Positions 20,614-33,242 of a stretch of DNA of 64,000 nucleotides are shown piece after piece. The position numbers and the translations under genes were made by a program. The notes beneath the pieces were generated by a model that saw nothing but the letters and a program-made list of their open reading frames with translations, was not told the DNA's origin and ran no database searches. The stretch is from contig CP168152.1 in the NCBI GenBank assembly GCA_041545745.1, forward strand, positions 1-64,000. The letters run 5' to 3'. Source of the stretch: Stenotrophomonas indicatrix (GTDB taxonomy: Bacteria > Pseudomonadota > Gammaproteobacteria > Xanthomonadales > Xanthomonadaceae). How positions within the stretch are numbered: the first letter of the stretch is position 1; every line of letters begins with the position of its first letter.

Positions 20614-22728
20614 ATGAATCCCGCCGCACGACGTCATTGCCTGCCGCTGTCCGCCCTGCTGCTGTCGCCCTTGGCGGTGGCGGCCGCGCCCTCGCCGGCC
20701 GCCCTGCCGGCTGTGCAGGTGCAGGCTGCGCGGGTGCCGGGCGTGGATCCCTTTGCCCTGCCCGCCAGCCTGGATACGGTGTGGATCGACGCCGACCGTA
20801 CCGGCCCCAACGCGCAGCTGTCCGAGGCGCTGGGCGGGGTGCCGGGCCTGCTGGCCCGTGACCGGCAGAACTTCGCGCAGGACACCCAGCTGTCGATCCG
20901 TGGCTTCGGCGCCCGCTCGACCTTCGGCGTGCGCGGGGTGCGGGTGCTGATCGACGGCGTACCGGCGACCATGCCCGATGGGCAGGGCCAACTGTCGCAC
21001 GCCAGCCTGCTCGGTGCCGAGCGCATCGAGGTGCTGCGCGGGCCGTTCTCGGCGCTGTACGGCAATTCGTCCGGGGGCGTGCTGCAGGTGTGGAGCGCGC
21101 AGGGCCAGGCCGGTGACCCGTGGCGGGTGCGGGTGAATGCCGGCGCCGACAACACGCTCAGCGTCGGCGGGCAGCTGCGCGGGGCGGGAAAGGGCATCGA
21201 CTACAACGTGGCCGCCAACCATTTCAGCACCGACGGTTGGCGTGACCACAGCCGTGCGCGCCGCGAGTCGTTGAACGCGCGCCTGGGCACCGAGTTCGCT
21301 GGCGGCCGCCTGGAACTGCTGCACAACGCGCTGCACGCGCCCAACGCGCAGGACCCGCTGGGCCTGACCCGCGCGCAGGTGGCGGCCGATCCGCGCCAGG
21401 CCACGGCGGTGGCCCACCAGTACAACACCCGCAAATCAGTGCGCCAGCAGCAGGCCGGCCTGCGTTGGGCCCGTGAAGCCGGTGCGCAGCGCTGGCAGCT
21501 GATGGGCTATGCCGGGCAGCGCGCGGTGATCCAGTACCTGCCGATTCCGCCGGGACCGCAGGCCAACCCATTGCACGCCGGTGGCGTGATCGACCTGGAT
21601 AGCGGCTACGGCGGGCTGGACGCGCGCTGGGGCTGGAACGGCGATCTGTGGGGCCGCCCGCTGGATCTGGTAGTGGGCGTGAATGCCGATCGCCAGCGCC
21701 AGCACCGCACCGGCTATGAGAACTTCGTCGGCACCACCGTGGGGGTACGCGGCCGCCTGCGTCGCGACCAGATCGACATCGTGCAGAACGTGGACCAGTT
21801 CGCCCAGGCGTGGTGGCAATGGAGCCCGCGCTGGTCGCTGCTGGCCGGGGTGCGCCACAGCGCGGTGCGCTTCGAATCGGGTGATCGCTACATCGTCGGG
21901 CGCAACCCGGACGACAGTGGTCGCCGTCGCTACCAGGCCACCACGCCGGTGGCGGGTGTCAGCTTCGAGGCAAGCCCGCAGTGGCGCCTGCACGCGGCGA
22001 TCGGGCGTGGCTTTGAAACGCCGACATTCAACGAGCTGGGCTACCGCACCGACGGTCAGGCCGGGCTGGCGCTGGATCTTGCGGCCGCCCGCAGCCGCAG
22101 CCTGGAAGTGGGCAGCAAGTGGCACGCGCAGGATGGAAGACAGCTGGATATCAGCCTGTTCCGTGCAGATACCGACGATGAGTTGGCCGTTGCCAGCAAT
22201 ACCAACGGCCGCAGCACTTACCGCAACATCGGCCGCACCCGCCGCCAAGGTGTGGAGCTGCAGTACCGGCAGCCGTTGGCCGAACAGCTGGAGCTGCAGC
22301 TGGCCTGGACCTGGCTGCAGGCGCAAGTGCGCTCGTCCTACCTGGCCTGTGCGGCCAGCAACTGTGCCGTGCCCGACACCGTGGTTGCCGCCGGCAGCCG
22401 CCTCCCCGGCGTGCCCCGGCAGCAGGCGTATGCGCGCCTGCAATGGTCGCCGGGGGACTGGCAGTGGGCGCTGGAAGCTGCCGCCAGCAGCGACGTGGTG
22501 GTGAACGACATCGCCACCGAGCGCGCCCCGGGATACGCGCTGCTGAACCTGGAGGCCGGGCGCAGCTGGGGGCTGCAGGCCGGTGAGCTGCGTGCATTCG
22601 CGCGTATCGACAACGCGCTGGACCAGCGCTACATCGGCTCGGTGATCGTCAACGATGGCAACGGCCGGTTCTTCGAACCGGGGCCGGACCGCCGCGCCAG
22701 CGTGGGCCTGCAGTGGTCATGGCGCTGA
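20614..22728 (+). CDS. TonB-dependent receptor
   Basis: A 704-residue outer-membrane receptor: signal peptide (cut near residue 24-26), plug domain with DTQLSIRGFGARSTFGVRG and RIEVLRGPFSALYGNSSGG, then a beta-barrel ending in an aromatic residue pattern (RASVGLQWSWR). Plug and barrel resemble siderophore/metal-type receptors rather than the larger carbohydrate receptors, but the ligand cannot be named. It is divergent from the aminotransferase gene and closed by a REP dimer 4 bp after its stop. Confidence 0.9.
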   Translation: MNPAARRHCLPLSALLLSPLAVAAAPSPAALPAVQVQAARVPGVDPFALPASLDTVWIDADRTGPNAQLSEALGGVPGLLARDRQNFAQDTQLSIRGFGARSTFGVRGVRVLIDGVPATMPDGQGQLSHASLLGAERIEVLRGPFSALYGNSSGGVLQVWSAQGQAGDPWRVRVNAGADNTLSVGGQLRGAGKGIDYNVAANHFSTDGWRDHSRARRESLNARLGTEFAGGRLELLHNALHAPNAQDPLGLTRAQVAADPRQATAVAHQYNTRKSVRQQQAGLRWAREAGAQRWQLMGYAGQRAVIQYLPIPPGPQANPLHAGGVIDLDSGYGGLDARWGWNGDLWGRPLDLVVGVNADRQRQHRTGYENFVGTTVGVRGRLRRDQIDIVQNVDQFAQAWWQWSPRWSLLAGVRHSAVRFESGDRYIVGRNPDDSGRRRYQATTPVAGVSFEASPQWRLHAAIGRGFETPTFNELGYRTDGQAGLALDLAAARSRSLEVGSKWHAQDGRQLDISLFRADTDDELAVASNTNGRSTYRNIGRTRRQGVELQYRQPLAEQLELQLAWTWLQAQVRSSYLACAASNCAVPDTVVAAGSRLPGVPRQQAYARLQWSPGDWQWALEAAASSDVVVNDIATERAPGYALLNLEAGRSWGLQAGELRAFARIDNALDQRYIGSVIVNDGNGRFFEPGPDRRASVGLQWSWR

Positions 22729-22732
22729 AGCG

Positions 22733-22804
22733 GTAGTGCCGGCTACTGGCCGGCATCGCTCCGTGCAGGACTTCAGGAGGTTGCCGGCCAGCGGCCGGCA
22801 CTCC
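22733..22804. repeat. SMAG-type REP dimer
   Basis: A GTAG-headed palindromic unit (22733-22757) followed by an inverted unit (about 22780-22804), both built on TGCCGGC...GCCGGCA stems. It sits between the 3' ends of the receptor gene and the minus-strand small gene. Confidence 0.85.
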
Positions 22805-22836
22805 CCGTAAATCGGTGGCCTTGGCCGGCGTGGCGA

Positions 22837-23764
<928 letters not shown>

Positions 23765-23849
23765 CCGCACGGCCTGCACGTTGCCCACACGGTTGTTTCA
23801 CGGTGGCCGGCTGAAGCTGGCTACCCCTGCCGAAACCCAGGTGCGCATC

Positions 23850-24788
23850 ATGGCCCGTCCGATCTGGACCGGTACGCTTTCCTTCGGTCTGCTCAACGTA
23901 CCGGTCTCGCTGATGTCCGGTGAACGCAAGGTCGACCTGCACTTCCGCATGCTGGATTCGCGCGACCGCAAACCGATCCGCTTCGAACGGGTCAACGCGG
24001 ACACCGGCGAGGAAGTGCCGTGGAAGGACATCGTCAAAGCCTTCGAGTACGACAAGGGCAGCTACGTCGTGCTGGAGGAAGATGATATCCGTTCGGCGGC
24101 GCCGGAGAGCCATGAAACGGTGGAGGTGGAGACCTTCGTCGACGCCACGCAGATCGATCCACGCTACTACGAAAAACCCTATCTGCTGGTGCCAGGTAAA
24201 AAGGCCGAGAAAGGTTACGTGCTGCTGCGGGAAACACTGCGAAACACCGGCAAGGTTGGTATCGCACGGGTGGTGGTGCGCACGCGCGAGTATCTGTGCG
24301 CGGTGATGCCCAACGACGACGCACTGGTGCTGATGATCCTGCGTTATCCACAGGAACTGGTCGAGCCTGATGACTACAAGCTGCCCAGTGGAAAGCTCGC
24401 CGATTACCGCATCACCAGCAAGGAGACGGCGATGGCCGAGCAGCTGATCGAGTCGATGGCCGGGGATTGGGATCCGTCGCAGTACCACGATGAGTTCCGC
24501 GAACGCCTGCAGCAGGTGCTGAACAAGCGCATCAAGTCCAAGGGCGGCACGACGAAGGTAGAAGACGAGCCGGCACCGCGCGAAGATGCCACCACCAACG
24601 TGGTGGACTTCATGTCGTTGCTGCAGAAGAGCCTGGATGCCAACAAGCGCACGCCGGCAAAGAAGGCGACAGCGGGCAAGGCAGCGGCCAGGAAGACCGC
24701 GGCGAAGAAGGCACCGGCAAAGAAGGCGGCCAAGAAGGCGGCCAAGAAGGCCGCAAAGAAAACTGCCGCGCGACGCAAGGCAGGTTGA
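23850..24788 (+). CDS. ku: Non-homologous end-joining protein Ku
   Basis: Bacterial Ku homodimers encircle broken DNA ends and recruit LigD. The 312-residue product starts MARPIWTGTLSFGLLNVPV, has the conserved core region and DYKLPSGKLADYRITSKE, and carries an unusually clear Lys/Ala-rich tail (about 267-312, repeated AAKKAAKKA) that likely gives non-specific DNA binding. ATG at 23850 was chosen by homology; in-frame sequence extends upstream but with no Ku features. ligD follows three bases after the stop. Confidence 0.96.
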   Translation: MARPIWTGTLSFGLLNVPVSLMSGERKVDLHFRMLDSRDRKPIRFERVNADTGEEVPWKDIVKAFEYDKGSYVVLEEDDIRSAAPESHETVEVETFVDATQIDPRYYEKPYLLVPGKKAEKGYVLLRETLRNTGKVGIARVVVRTREYLCAVMPNDDALVLMILRYPQELVEPDDYKLPSGKLADYRITSKETAMAEQLIESMAGDWDPSQYHDEFRERLQQVLNKRIKSKGGTTKVEDEPAPREDATTNVVDFMSLLQKSLDANKRTPAKKATAGKAAARKTAAKKAPAKKAAKKAAKKAAKKTAARRKAG

Positions 24789-24791
24789 GCC

Positions 24792-27281
24792 ATGTCGTTG
24801 CATCAGTACCGGCGCAAGCGTCGGCTGGGCGGAGGCAGCGGGCAGACCCCCGAGCCGGATGACGCACCTGCACGGGGCAACCCGAAGCGGCGGCCGATCT
24901 TCGTGGTCCAATTGCACCACGCCAGCAGCCGTCACTACGATTTCCGCCTGGAAATGGATGGCGTGCTGAAAAGCTGGGCGGTGCCGAAAGGGCCGTCGCT
25001 ACGGGTGGGCGAGAAGCGCCTGGCGGTGGAGGTGGAAGATCACCCGCTGTCCTATGCCGGCTTCGAAGGTGATATTCCGGAAGGCCATTACGGCGCCGGC
25101 CACGTCGACGTGTTCGACCACGGCAGCTGGGCCTGCGAAGGCGATCCGCTGCAAGCACTGGCGGCCGGCAAGATCGACTTCGTGTTGCATGGACAGCGTC
25201 TGTCCGGTGGCTGGAAGCTGGTGCGCACGGCGATGAAGGGCCGCCAGGTGCAGTGGCTGCTGATCAAGCGCGACGACGCGCAGGCACGCGATGCGGAGGC
25301 GGACGATCTGCTGCACACGCCAGCGCGAACATCCGCGAAGACGTCCCGGGTTTCAGCGAAGAAGACGGCGCCAGCGCCACCCCGTGCGCCGCGTTCCGCG
25401 CCACCCCGCAAGGCCGATGCACGCTGGCATGCGCGCGCGCTGAAGCTGGACGGGGCGCGCGACAAAGACTACCCGCGCCAGTTCAAACCACAGCTCACTG
25501 ATCATCGCGACAGCGCACCGGACGGCGAGCGCTGGCTGCACGAGATCAAGTGGGATGGGTACCGGCTGCTGGCCGATCTGCACGAGGGCGACGTGGCGCT
25601 GCGCTCGCGCAATGGCCTGGACTGGACGGCGGATTTTCCCGAAGTGGTGCAGGCCGTACAGGCGCTGCCGGTACGCGATGCGCGCCTGGATGGGGAACTG
25701 GTAGTGCTGGACGACAACGGCCGCAGCGACTTCGCCGCGCTGCAGAGAGTGATCGACGGAAGCTCGAAACAACCGCTGCGTTACATCGTGTTCGACCTGC
25801 CGGGCGTGGCGGGGGTCGACATCAGCCGCGCACCGCTGCTGGAACGCAAGGCACTGCTGAAGGAGCTGATCGGCGACAAGCCGGGCACGCTGGCCTTCAG
25901 CGAGCACGTCATCGACCATGGCCCCGCCGTGTTCGAGGCCAGCGGCAAGGCGGGTTTCGAAGGCATCGTCAGCAAGCAGGTCGATGCGCCCTACGTGAAT
26001 ACCCGCGCACGCAGCTGGGCGAAAGTGAAGCACGAGGACACCGATGAGTTCCTGATCATCGGCCACACCGCGCCAAAAGGCTCGCGGGTGGGATTCGGTT
26101 CGCTGCTGCTGGCCACGCCGGACAAGGGCGGCCTGCGCTATGTCGGCCGGGTCGGTACCGGCTTCGACGACGAGAGTCTGCACGCGCTGTCGGCGACGCT
26201 CGTGCCGCTGGCGGTGAAGACAGCGGTGCTGCAGCTGCCGTCGCACGTACCGTTCCGTGCGGCCAGCGTGCGCTGGGTGAAGCCGGTGGCGGTGGCCGAG
26301 GTCGCGTTCCGCGGCTGGGGCAAGGAAGGATTGCTGCGCCAGGCCAGTTTCAAGCGACTGCGCAGTGACAAGAAGAAGGAGGACCTGGCGATGAGTGCAA
26401 CACCGGTCGACGACGGCGACGATGTGGCCATCACCCATCCCGAGCGCGTGGTGTTTGCGAAGAAGAAGCTCAGCAAGGGTGACGTTGCCGACTACTACCG
26501 GCAGATGGCGCGCTGGATCCTGCCGGAAATCAGTGGACGACCGCTGTCGCTACTGCGCTGTCCCGATGGCGTCGGCAAGGCCTGCTTCTTCCAGAAGCAC
26601 CATGGCCAGGGCCTGGGTGATGCGGTGCATGCGGTGCCACTGCAGCAGAAGAGCGGGCGCGAGGACTACGTCTATGTCGATGACGAGCGCGGCCTGCTGC
26701 AGCTGGTGCAGATGAACACCCTGGAACTGCATCCGTGGGGGGCGACGGTGGCCGATCCGGAGCATCCCGACCGGCTGGTGTTCGATCTTGATCCGGGTGA
26801 GGGCGTGAGCTGGGCCGACGTCAAGCGCGGTGCGCGCGATGTGCGCGATCGACTGCAGGAGACCGGGCTGCAGAGCTTTGTGCGGTTGTCCGGCGGCAAG
26901 GGCGTGCATGTGGTGGTGCCACTGCAACCTGCGGCGGACTGGGAGGACGCGAAAGCGTTCTGCGAAGCGTTCGCGCAGGCGATGGCCGAACAGGCGCCGG
27001 ACCGCTACGTGGCGACGATGAGCAAGGCCAAGCGCAGCGGCGTGATCTTCATCGACTGGCTGCGCAATACACGCGGCGCGACCAGCGTGTGTTCGTGGTC
27101 GCTGCGTGCGCGCGAGAACGCGGGTGTGGCGGTGCCGTTGCGCTGGGAGGAACTGGCGCGGGTGAGTGCTGCCGATGCGTTTCCGATGGACAAGGCGTTG
27201 GCACGGGCGAAGCGTTTGAAGGCGAATCCGTGGCAGGGAATCGACGCGTTGAAGCAGACGCTGCCGACGCTGAAGCGGTAA
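24792..27281 (+). CDS. ligD: Multifunctional DNA ligase LigD
   Basis: An 829-residue end-joining enzyme with domain order 3'-phosphoesterase, ATP-dependent ligase, primase-polymerase, as in Pseudomonas. Phosphoesterase: HHASSRHYDFRLEMDG (about 41-56) and VDVFDHGSW. Ligase: nucleotidyl lysine in EIKWDGYR (about 250-257) and EGIVSKQ. Polymerase: SLLRCPDGVGKACFFQKH and LVFDLDPGEG (about 660-668), with the metal-binding Asp pair. It is separated from ku by three bases. Its TAA stop lies in the head of a REP dimer. Confidence 0.96.
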   Translation: MSLHQYRRKRRLGGGSGQTPEPDDAPARGNPKRRPIFVVQLHHASSRHYDFRLEMDGVLKSWAVPKGPSLRVGEKRLAVEVEDHPLSYAGFEGDIPEGHYGAGHVDVFDHGSWACEGDPLQALAAGKIDFVLHGQRLSGGWKLVRTAMKGRQVQWLLIKRDDAQARDAEADDLLHTPARTSAKTSRVSAKKTAPAPPRAPRSAPPRKADARWHARALKLDGARDKDYPRQFKPQLTDHRDSAPDGERWLHEIKWDGYRLLADLHEGDVALRSRNGLDWTADFPEVVQAVQALPVRDARLDGELVVLDDNGRSDFAALQRVIDGSSKQPLRYIVFDLPGVAGVDISRAPLLERKALLKELIGDKPGTLAFSEHVIDHGPAVFEASGKAGFEGIVSKQVDAPYVNTRARSWAKVKHEDTDEFLIIGHTAPKGSRVGFGSLLLATPDKGGLRYVGRVGTGFDDESLHALSATLVPLAVKTAVLQLPSHVPFRAASVRWVKPVAVAEVAFRGWGKEGLLRQASFKRLRSDKKKEDLAMSATPVDDGDDVAITHPERVVFAKKKLSKGDVADYYRQMARWILPEISGRPLSLLRCPDGVGKACFFQKHHGQGLGDAVHAVPLQQKSGREDYVYVDDERGLLQLVQMNTLELHPWGATVADPEHPDRLVFDLDPGEGVSWADVKRGARDVRDRLQETGLQSFVRLSGGKGVHVVVPLQPAADWEDAKAFCEAFAQAMAEQAPDRYVATMSKAKRSGVIFIDWLRNTRGATSVCSWSLRARENAGVAVPLRWEELARVSAADAFPMDKALARAKRLKANPWQGIDALKQTLPTLKR

Positions 27282-27342
27282 TGCCAGCCGCCGGCCGGCA
27301 ACTGCAGGATCGCCCAGGTTGCCGGCCAGCGGCCGGCACTAC
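27278..27342. repeat. SMAG-type REP dimer overlapping the ligD stop
   Basis: A variant head GTAA (27278-27281) includes the TAA stop of ligD. The first unit runs to 27302; the inverted partner spans about 27318-27342 and ends with CTAC. It separates ligD from the convergent membrane protein gene. Confidence 0.8.
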
Positions 27343-27352
27343 CTGTATCCGG

Positions 27353-27742
27353 TCAGCGCGGATCGCGCGACGCGCGGCGACCGAACCACCAGCCCAACAA
27401 CAACTGCACCGGCAGTGAAACCAGCAGGCCGATGACGAACCAGTGTGGGAAATCGCCCCCCATCATCCACAGGCCATAACCCGCGCCGAGCACCAGCAAC
27501 GACCAGATCGAGGTGCCATGCGCACGTGGCCAGCACGGTGCGTAGTAGGTGGCAAAGGCAATGGCGGCGATGCCGCCGAGCACGGTGAATGCCAGGTCCC
27601 AGCCGAGCTGCGCCTCGCTTCCTGGTGTCATGCCCAGCAGCGATGGCAGCCAGCCAGCCGCACTGCTGACCAGGGTCAGCGCGAGCAGCGCGCCGATCAG
27701 GGCGAGCAGGGAGAGAAAGACGGTCTTGAGCGTGCCGGGCAT
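27353..27742 (-). CDS. Small polytopic membrane protein, unknown function
   Basis: A 129-residue protein with about four hydrophobic segments (near 5-30, 45-66, 78-95 and 102-122) and a basic C-terminus (GWWFGRRASRDPR). I do not recognise a family. Start at 27742 (MPGTLKTVFLSLL) is preferred because the 17 extra residues of the longer frame are basic and not membrane-like. The REP dimer of ligD lies immediately beyond its stop. Confidence 0.65.
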   Translation of the reverse strand: MPGTLKTVFLSLLALIGALLALTLVSSAAGWLPSLLGMTPGSEAQLGWDLAFTVLGGIAAIAFATYYAPCWPRAHGTSIWSLLVLGAGYGLWMMGGDFPHWFVIGLLVSLPVQLLLGWWFGRRASRDPR

Positions 27743-27846
27743 GCGAGCATTGTACGGCCGCCAGGCTGCCCGGCGCTGCCGGCAGATCGGCATGGCCGCC
27801 GTGCCCGTGGGAGAGGGAAACGGGCACGGCAGCCATGCACAGGGGG

Positions 27847-28875
27847 TCAGGCAGCGAAGTCGATCACCACGCGGCCTTCGATGGTGCCGGCGTGCATGCG
27901 CGCGAACACCTCGTTGACGTTCTCCAGGCGGTCGGTGCTGACCGTCGCGGCGACTTTGCCTTCGGCGGCGAACTGCAGCGATTCCTGCAGGTCCAGGCGG
28001 GTGCCGACGATCGAACCGCGCACGGTGACGCCGTTGAGCACCATGCCGAAGATGTCCAGCGGGAAGTTGCCCGGAGGCAGGCCGTTGAGCGAGACCGTGC
28101 CGCCGCGACGGACCATCCCCAGCGCCTGTTCAAAAGCCTTGGGCGAAACCGCGGTGACCAGTGCACCATGCGCGCCGCCGATTTCCTTCTTCAGGAACGC
28201 GGCCGGATCGGTGGTGCGCGCGTTGACGGTGACCTGCGCGCCCAGGCGCTTGGCCAGCGCCAGCTTGGCGTCGTCCACGTCCACCGCTGCAACGTTCAGG
28301 CCCATCGCGCGGGCGTACTGCACGGCCATATGGCCGAGCCCGCCGATGCCGGAAATGGCCACCCAATCACCGGGCTTGGTGTCGGTGACCTTCAGGCCCT
28401 TGTATACGGTGACGCCCGCGCACAGCACCGGCGCGATCTCCACGAAGCCCACTTCCTTCGGAAGCAGGCCGACATAGTTGGCATCGGCCAATGCGTACTC
28501 GGCGAAGCCGCCGTTGACCGAGTAGCCGGTATTGCGCTGCGTTTCGCACAGCGTTTCCCAGCCCCCCAGGCAGTGTTCGCAATGGCCACACGCCGAGTAC
28601 AACCAGGGGATGCCGACCCTGTCACCTTCCTTGATGTGCCCTACCCCGCCTCCCACGGCCACGACGTGCCCCACGCCCTCGTGACCGGGGATGAACGGCG
28701 GGTTCGGTCTCACCGGCCAGTCGCCCTCGGCGGCGTGCAGGTCGGTGTGGCAGACGCCACAGGCCTCGATCTTGACCAGCACCTCGCCCGCCCCCGGGCG
28801 CGGTACCACGACTTCCTCGATGACCAGCGGCTTGCCGAACTCACGGACGACGGCGGCCTTCATGGTTCTGTTCAT
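27847..28875 (-). CDS. adhP: Zinc-dependent alcohol dehydrogenase
   Basis: Oxidises primary alcohols with NAD+ (or reduces aldehydes). The 342-residue MDR protein has catalytic-zinc residues in [17 protein letters not shown] and PGHEGVG, the four structural-zinc cysteines in [15 protein letters not shown], and the Rossmann motif [13 protein letters not shown] (about 177). Start 28875 ([10 protein letters not shown]) follows GGAGAA. It lies 74 bp downstream of the aldehyde dehydrogenase gene on the same strand and is probably transcribed from the same sigma-54 promoter, giving a coupled alcohol-to-acid route. Confidence 0.93.
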   Translation of the reverse strand: MNRTMKAAVVREFGKPLVIEEVVVPRPGAGEVLVKIEACGVCHTDLHAAEGDWPVRPNPPFIPGHEGVGHVVAVGGGVGHIKEGDRVGIPWLYSACGHCEHCLGGWETLCETQRNTGYSVNGGFAEYALADANYVGLLPKEVGFVEIAPVLCAGVTVYKGLKVTDTKPGDWVAISGIGGLGHMAVQYARAMGLNVAAVDVDDAKLALAKRLGAQVTVNARTTDPAAFLKKEIGGAHGALVTAVSPKAFEQALGMVRRGGTVSLNGLPPGNFPLDIFGMVLNGVTVRGSIVGTRLDLQESLQFAAEGKVAATVSTDRLENVNEVFARMHAGTIEGRVVIDFAA

Positions 28876-28949
28876 GCGTGCTTCTCCGTAGTGCGCTTGC
28901 AGACAGGATGGCGCCGGCCCCATGCCCGCGCCTTGATCCCGATCAATCC

Positions 28950-30479
<1,530 letters not shown>

Positions 30480-30514
30480 GGCGGCTCCTGTGGTGAGCAT
30501 GGTGCATCCACAGG

Positions 30515-30531
30515 CGCAAAGACGATGCCAA
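30515..30531 (-). promoter_or_regulatory. Sigma-54 promoter for the dehydrogenase operon
   Basis: On the minus strand: TTGGCAT, five bases, then TTGCG. This matches TTGGCAC-N5-TTGCA with the exact GG-to-GC spacing, and two bases off consensus. Transcription would begin near 30503, about 25 bp before the aldehyde dehydrogenase ATG (30479). Confidence 0.85.
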
Positions 30532-30671
30532 CTCTGGCCTGCTGCGCTGCATCACGCCTTCATCGCCCGGCCGTCGGTCATCCTGTCGCGCACCCTGCGG
30601 CAGCGCAGCAGGCGCGGCCGTTGCAGGCCGACGCGGGGTGTGCTGTTAATCGGGACAGGTTCCGCAACAAC

Positions 30672-30688
30672 TGTCGCAATGTGCGACA
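30672..30688. promoter_or_regulatory. Activator-like palindrome TGTCGCA-N3-TGCGACA
   Basis: A perfect 7-bp inverted repeat with a 3-bp spacer. It lies about 150 bp upstream of the sigma-54 promoter and 14 bp before the activator's own start, the typical place for an enhancer site of an AcoR-like regulator that also controls itself. Confidence 0.7.
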
Positions 30689-30701
30689 CAGGAGGCTGTC
30701 G

Positions 30702-32552
30702 GTGTCCCCGCTTGCTCCCGATCCCCGCCTGGGAAGTGCCCGGCGCAGTTTCTTCGAGCGCGGCGCTGCTCCCGTCGGCGCGGTGCCCGAGGCGATCCTG
30801 CATTCCTGGCAACGCTGCCAACGGCACGGCCTGCTGGTGGATGCGCAGCCGGCCGCCGAACCACTGACCGACAACCGCCTGCGCGAACTGCGCCAGCGCC
30901 GCGAGCGCCTGTGGCGACAAGCGCGCCCGGAGCTGGATGGACTGGCTGCGGAAATGACCCAGAGCGGCAGCATCGTGCTGCTGACCGATGAAGACGGCTG
31001 GATCCTCGACGCCGAAGGCAGTGCCGGTTTCCTCGACAAGGCGGGCCGTGTCGCGCTGATGCCGGGCATGCGCTGGGACGAAGGCACGGTCGGCACCAAC
31101 GCGATCGGCACCGCGCTGGTCGACGGGCGTGCGCTGCAGGTGCGTGGCGGCGAGCACTACTTCGCCCCGCACGGCATCCTCACCTGTTCGGCCGTGCCGA
31201 TCCTGGACCCCTACGGGCAATGCCTGGGTGTGCTCGATGTGTCCGGCGACGCGCGGTTGCCACACGTGCACGCGCTGGCGCTGGTGCGGCAGGCGGTAGC
31301 GCAGATCGAGCACCGCGGTTTCGCCGACGGCCTGGCCGACTGCGAGCTGCTGCGCCTGCATCATCAGCCCGCGCTGCTGGGCAGTGCGCGCGAAGGCGTG
31401 CTCGGCTTCCGCGGCGGTCGCCTGGTCGCGGCCAATCGTGCCGGCCTTGCCTTGTTCGGGCTGGATCGCCAGGACATCGGCCGCACGCCATACGAAGCAT
31501 TGTTCGAACAGCCGCTGTCGCGCCTGGCCGATGACGGCGTGCTGCTTGATCGCCAGGGCCGTCGTCTGTACGGCGTGCACGAGGCCCGTGCGTCGCGACG
31601 CAGTGTGGCTACGCCTGGGCCGACCTCGCCGTTGCCGGTCCGTGCACAGGGACCACTGTTCGATACCGGGCAGCAACAGCAGCTGGCCACCGCAGGACGC
31701 GTGCTGCAGGCCGGGCTGCCGGTGCTGCTGCAGGGTGAGACCGGCACCGGCAAGGAAGTCTTCGCGCGGGAAGTGCACGCACGCAGCACGCGTGCGGGAA
31801 AGCCCTTCGTCGCGGTGAACTGCGCGGCGCTACCGGAAGGCCTGATCGAAGCAGAGCTGTTCGGCTACGAGGAGGGTGCCTTTACCGGTGCGCGCCGGCA
31901 GGGCAGCCCGGGCCTGCTGCGGCAGGCCGAGGGCGGTACGTTGTTCCTCGATGAGATCGGCGACATGCCGCTGGCGCTGCAACCGCGCCTGCTGCGCGTG
32001 CTGCAGGAACGCGAGCTGTCACCGCTGGGCGGCGGCAAGCCGGTGAAACTGGATTTCGCACTGGTCTGCGCCAGCCACTGCGAACTGCCGCAGGCGGTGG
32101 ATGCCGGTCGCTTCCGTGCGGATCTGTACTACCGCATCGCCGACCACGTGGTGACCCTGGCGCCGTTGCGGCAGCACCCCGATCGCGCTGCCGTGGTGGA
32201 TGCCCTGTGGCAGCAGCTGGGACAGGGCCATGCGTTGTCGGCGCAGACGCGCGCGACGCTGGCCGCCCATGCCTGGCCCGGCAACCTGCGCCAGCTGAGT
32301 GCCTGCCTGCGCACGCTGGCCGCACTGGCTGAGCCGGGTCAACCGGTGGGCGCGCAGCTGCTGCCCGCGGACGTGCGTGCTGGCACGTCCACCGCGCCAG
32401 CAGTGCCTGCCAGCGGGGCATTGGAGGAGATCGCCGAGGCGGCCATGCGCCAGACGCTGGCCGAATGCCTGGGCAACGTCAGCGCGGCCGCCAAGCGGCT
32501 GGGGATCAACCGCAGCACCCTGTACCGGCGGCTGGGTACGCCACGCGGCTGA
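30702..32552 (+). CDS. Sigma-54-dependent transcriptional activator (AcoR-like)
   Basis: A 616-residue bacterial enhancer-binding protein. The N-terminal part carries a GAF-type sensor ([15 protein letters not shown] and [15 protein letters not shown]), then an AAA+ domain with Walker A GETGTGKE (about 345), the sigma-54 contact loop GAFTGAR (about 393) and LFLDEIGDM, and a C-terminal Fis-type helix-turn-helix ([19 protein letters not shown]). No receiver domain, so it probably senses a small molecule such as an aldehyde. The GTG start at 30702 sits 6 bp after GGAGG. Divergent from its likely target operon. Confidence 0.92.
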   Translation: MSPLAPDPRLGSARRSFFERGAAPVGAVPEAILHSWQRCQRHGLLVDAQPAAEPLTDNRLRELRQRRERLWRQARPELDGLAAEMTQSGSIVLLTDEDGWILDAEGSAGFLDKAGRVALMPGMRWDEGTVGTNAIGTALVDGRALQVRGGEHYFAPHGILTCSAVPILDPYGQCLGVLDVSGDARLPHVHALALVRQAVAQIEHRGFADGLADCELLRLHHQPALLGSAREGVLGFRGGRLVAANRAGLALFGLDRQDIGRTPYEALFEQPLSRLADDGVLLDRQGRRLYGVHEARASRRSVATPGPTSPLPVRAQGPLFDTGQQQQLATAGRVLQAGLPVLLQGETGTGKEVFAREVHARSTRAGKPFVAVNCAALPEGLIEAELFGYEEGAFTGARRQGSPGLLRQAEGGTLFLDEIGDMPLALQPRLLRVLQERELSPLGGGKPVKLDFALVCASHCELPQAVDAGRFRADLYYRIADHVVTLAPLRQHPDRAAVVDALWQQLGQGHALSAQTRATLAAHAWPGNLRQLSACLRTLAALAEPGQPVGAQLLPADVRAGTSTAPAVPASGALEEIAEAAMRQTLAECLGNVSAAAKRLGINRSTLYRRLGTPRG

Positions 32553-32603
32553 GCGGATGCGCTGGCGCCGGGTCTGTGCCCGGCTCCAGCAGGGGCCGAG
32601 GGA

Positions 32604-33242
32604 TCAGCCCGCCAGCACCGCAGCCTCGCGCGCCAGGCGCTCGACGCTGTCCCAGTCTCGGGTCTGCATCAGTGCGGCGGTGGTCAGCCAAGAGCCGCCC
32701 ACGCACAGCACGTTGGGCAGATGCAGGAACTGGCTGGCGGTCTGCGCACTGATGCCACCGGTCGGGCAGAAGCGCACATCGCCGAACGGACCGTGCCACG
32801 CCGACAGCATCGCGGCACCACCGGCCTGCACCGCGGGGAAGAACTTGAAGGTATCCAGGCCATGTTCCAGGCCGACGATCAGCTCCGAACCGGTGGCCAC
32901 ACCCGGCAGGTAGGGCAGATCGGCATCGCGTGCGGCGGCATACAGCCGTGGGGTCGCCCCGGGCGACACCGCGAAGCGGCCGCCGGCCTGTTTCACCGCC
33001 TGCATCTGCGCGGCATCGAGCACGGTGCCGGCACCAATCACCGCATCCGGCACGGCGTCGACCATCGCCTTGATGGCTTCCAGCGCACGCGGCGTGCGCA
33101 GGGTCACCTCGATCACCGGCAGGCCACCACGGAACAGCGCCTGCGCGACCTGCACCGCATCGTCGATGTCATCGGGGGTGAACACCGGAATCACCGGTGC
33201 CAGTTTCAGTACCGCACGAACGCGTGGATCAGCGCCGGACAT
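32604..33242 (-). CDS. eda: KHG/KDPG aldolase
   Basis: Splits 2-keto-3-deoxy-6-phosphogluconate into pyruvate and glyceraldehyde 3-phosphate; last step of the uronate and Entner-Doudoroff routes. The 212-residue TIM-barrel protein shows PVIEVTLRTPRALEAI, AGTVLDAAQ and FFPAVQAGG (Schiff-base Lys before this, in LDTFKFFPA). Its ATG lies inside the 3' end of kdgK (14-bp overlap), so the two are translationally coupled. A second, edd-linked copy elsewhere in the genome is possible. Confidence 0.95.
   Translation of the reverse strand: MSGADPRVRAVLKLAPVIPVFTPDDIDDAVQVAQALFRGGLPVIEVTLRTPRALEAIKAMVDAVPDAVIGAGTVLDAAQMQAVKQAGGRFAVSPGATPRLYAAARDADLPYLPGVATGSELIVGLEHGLDTFKFFPAVQAGGAAMLSAWHGPFGDVRFCPTGGISAQTASQFLHLPNVLCVGGSWLTTAALMQTRDWDSVERLAREAAVLAG

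Noticed and set aside
27608..27632. TGGTGTCAT, one base off the ATGACACCG motif
   Set aside because: It lies inside a membrane protein gene, away from any promoter, and is not identical to the motif.
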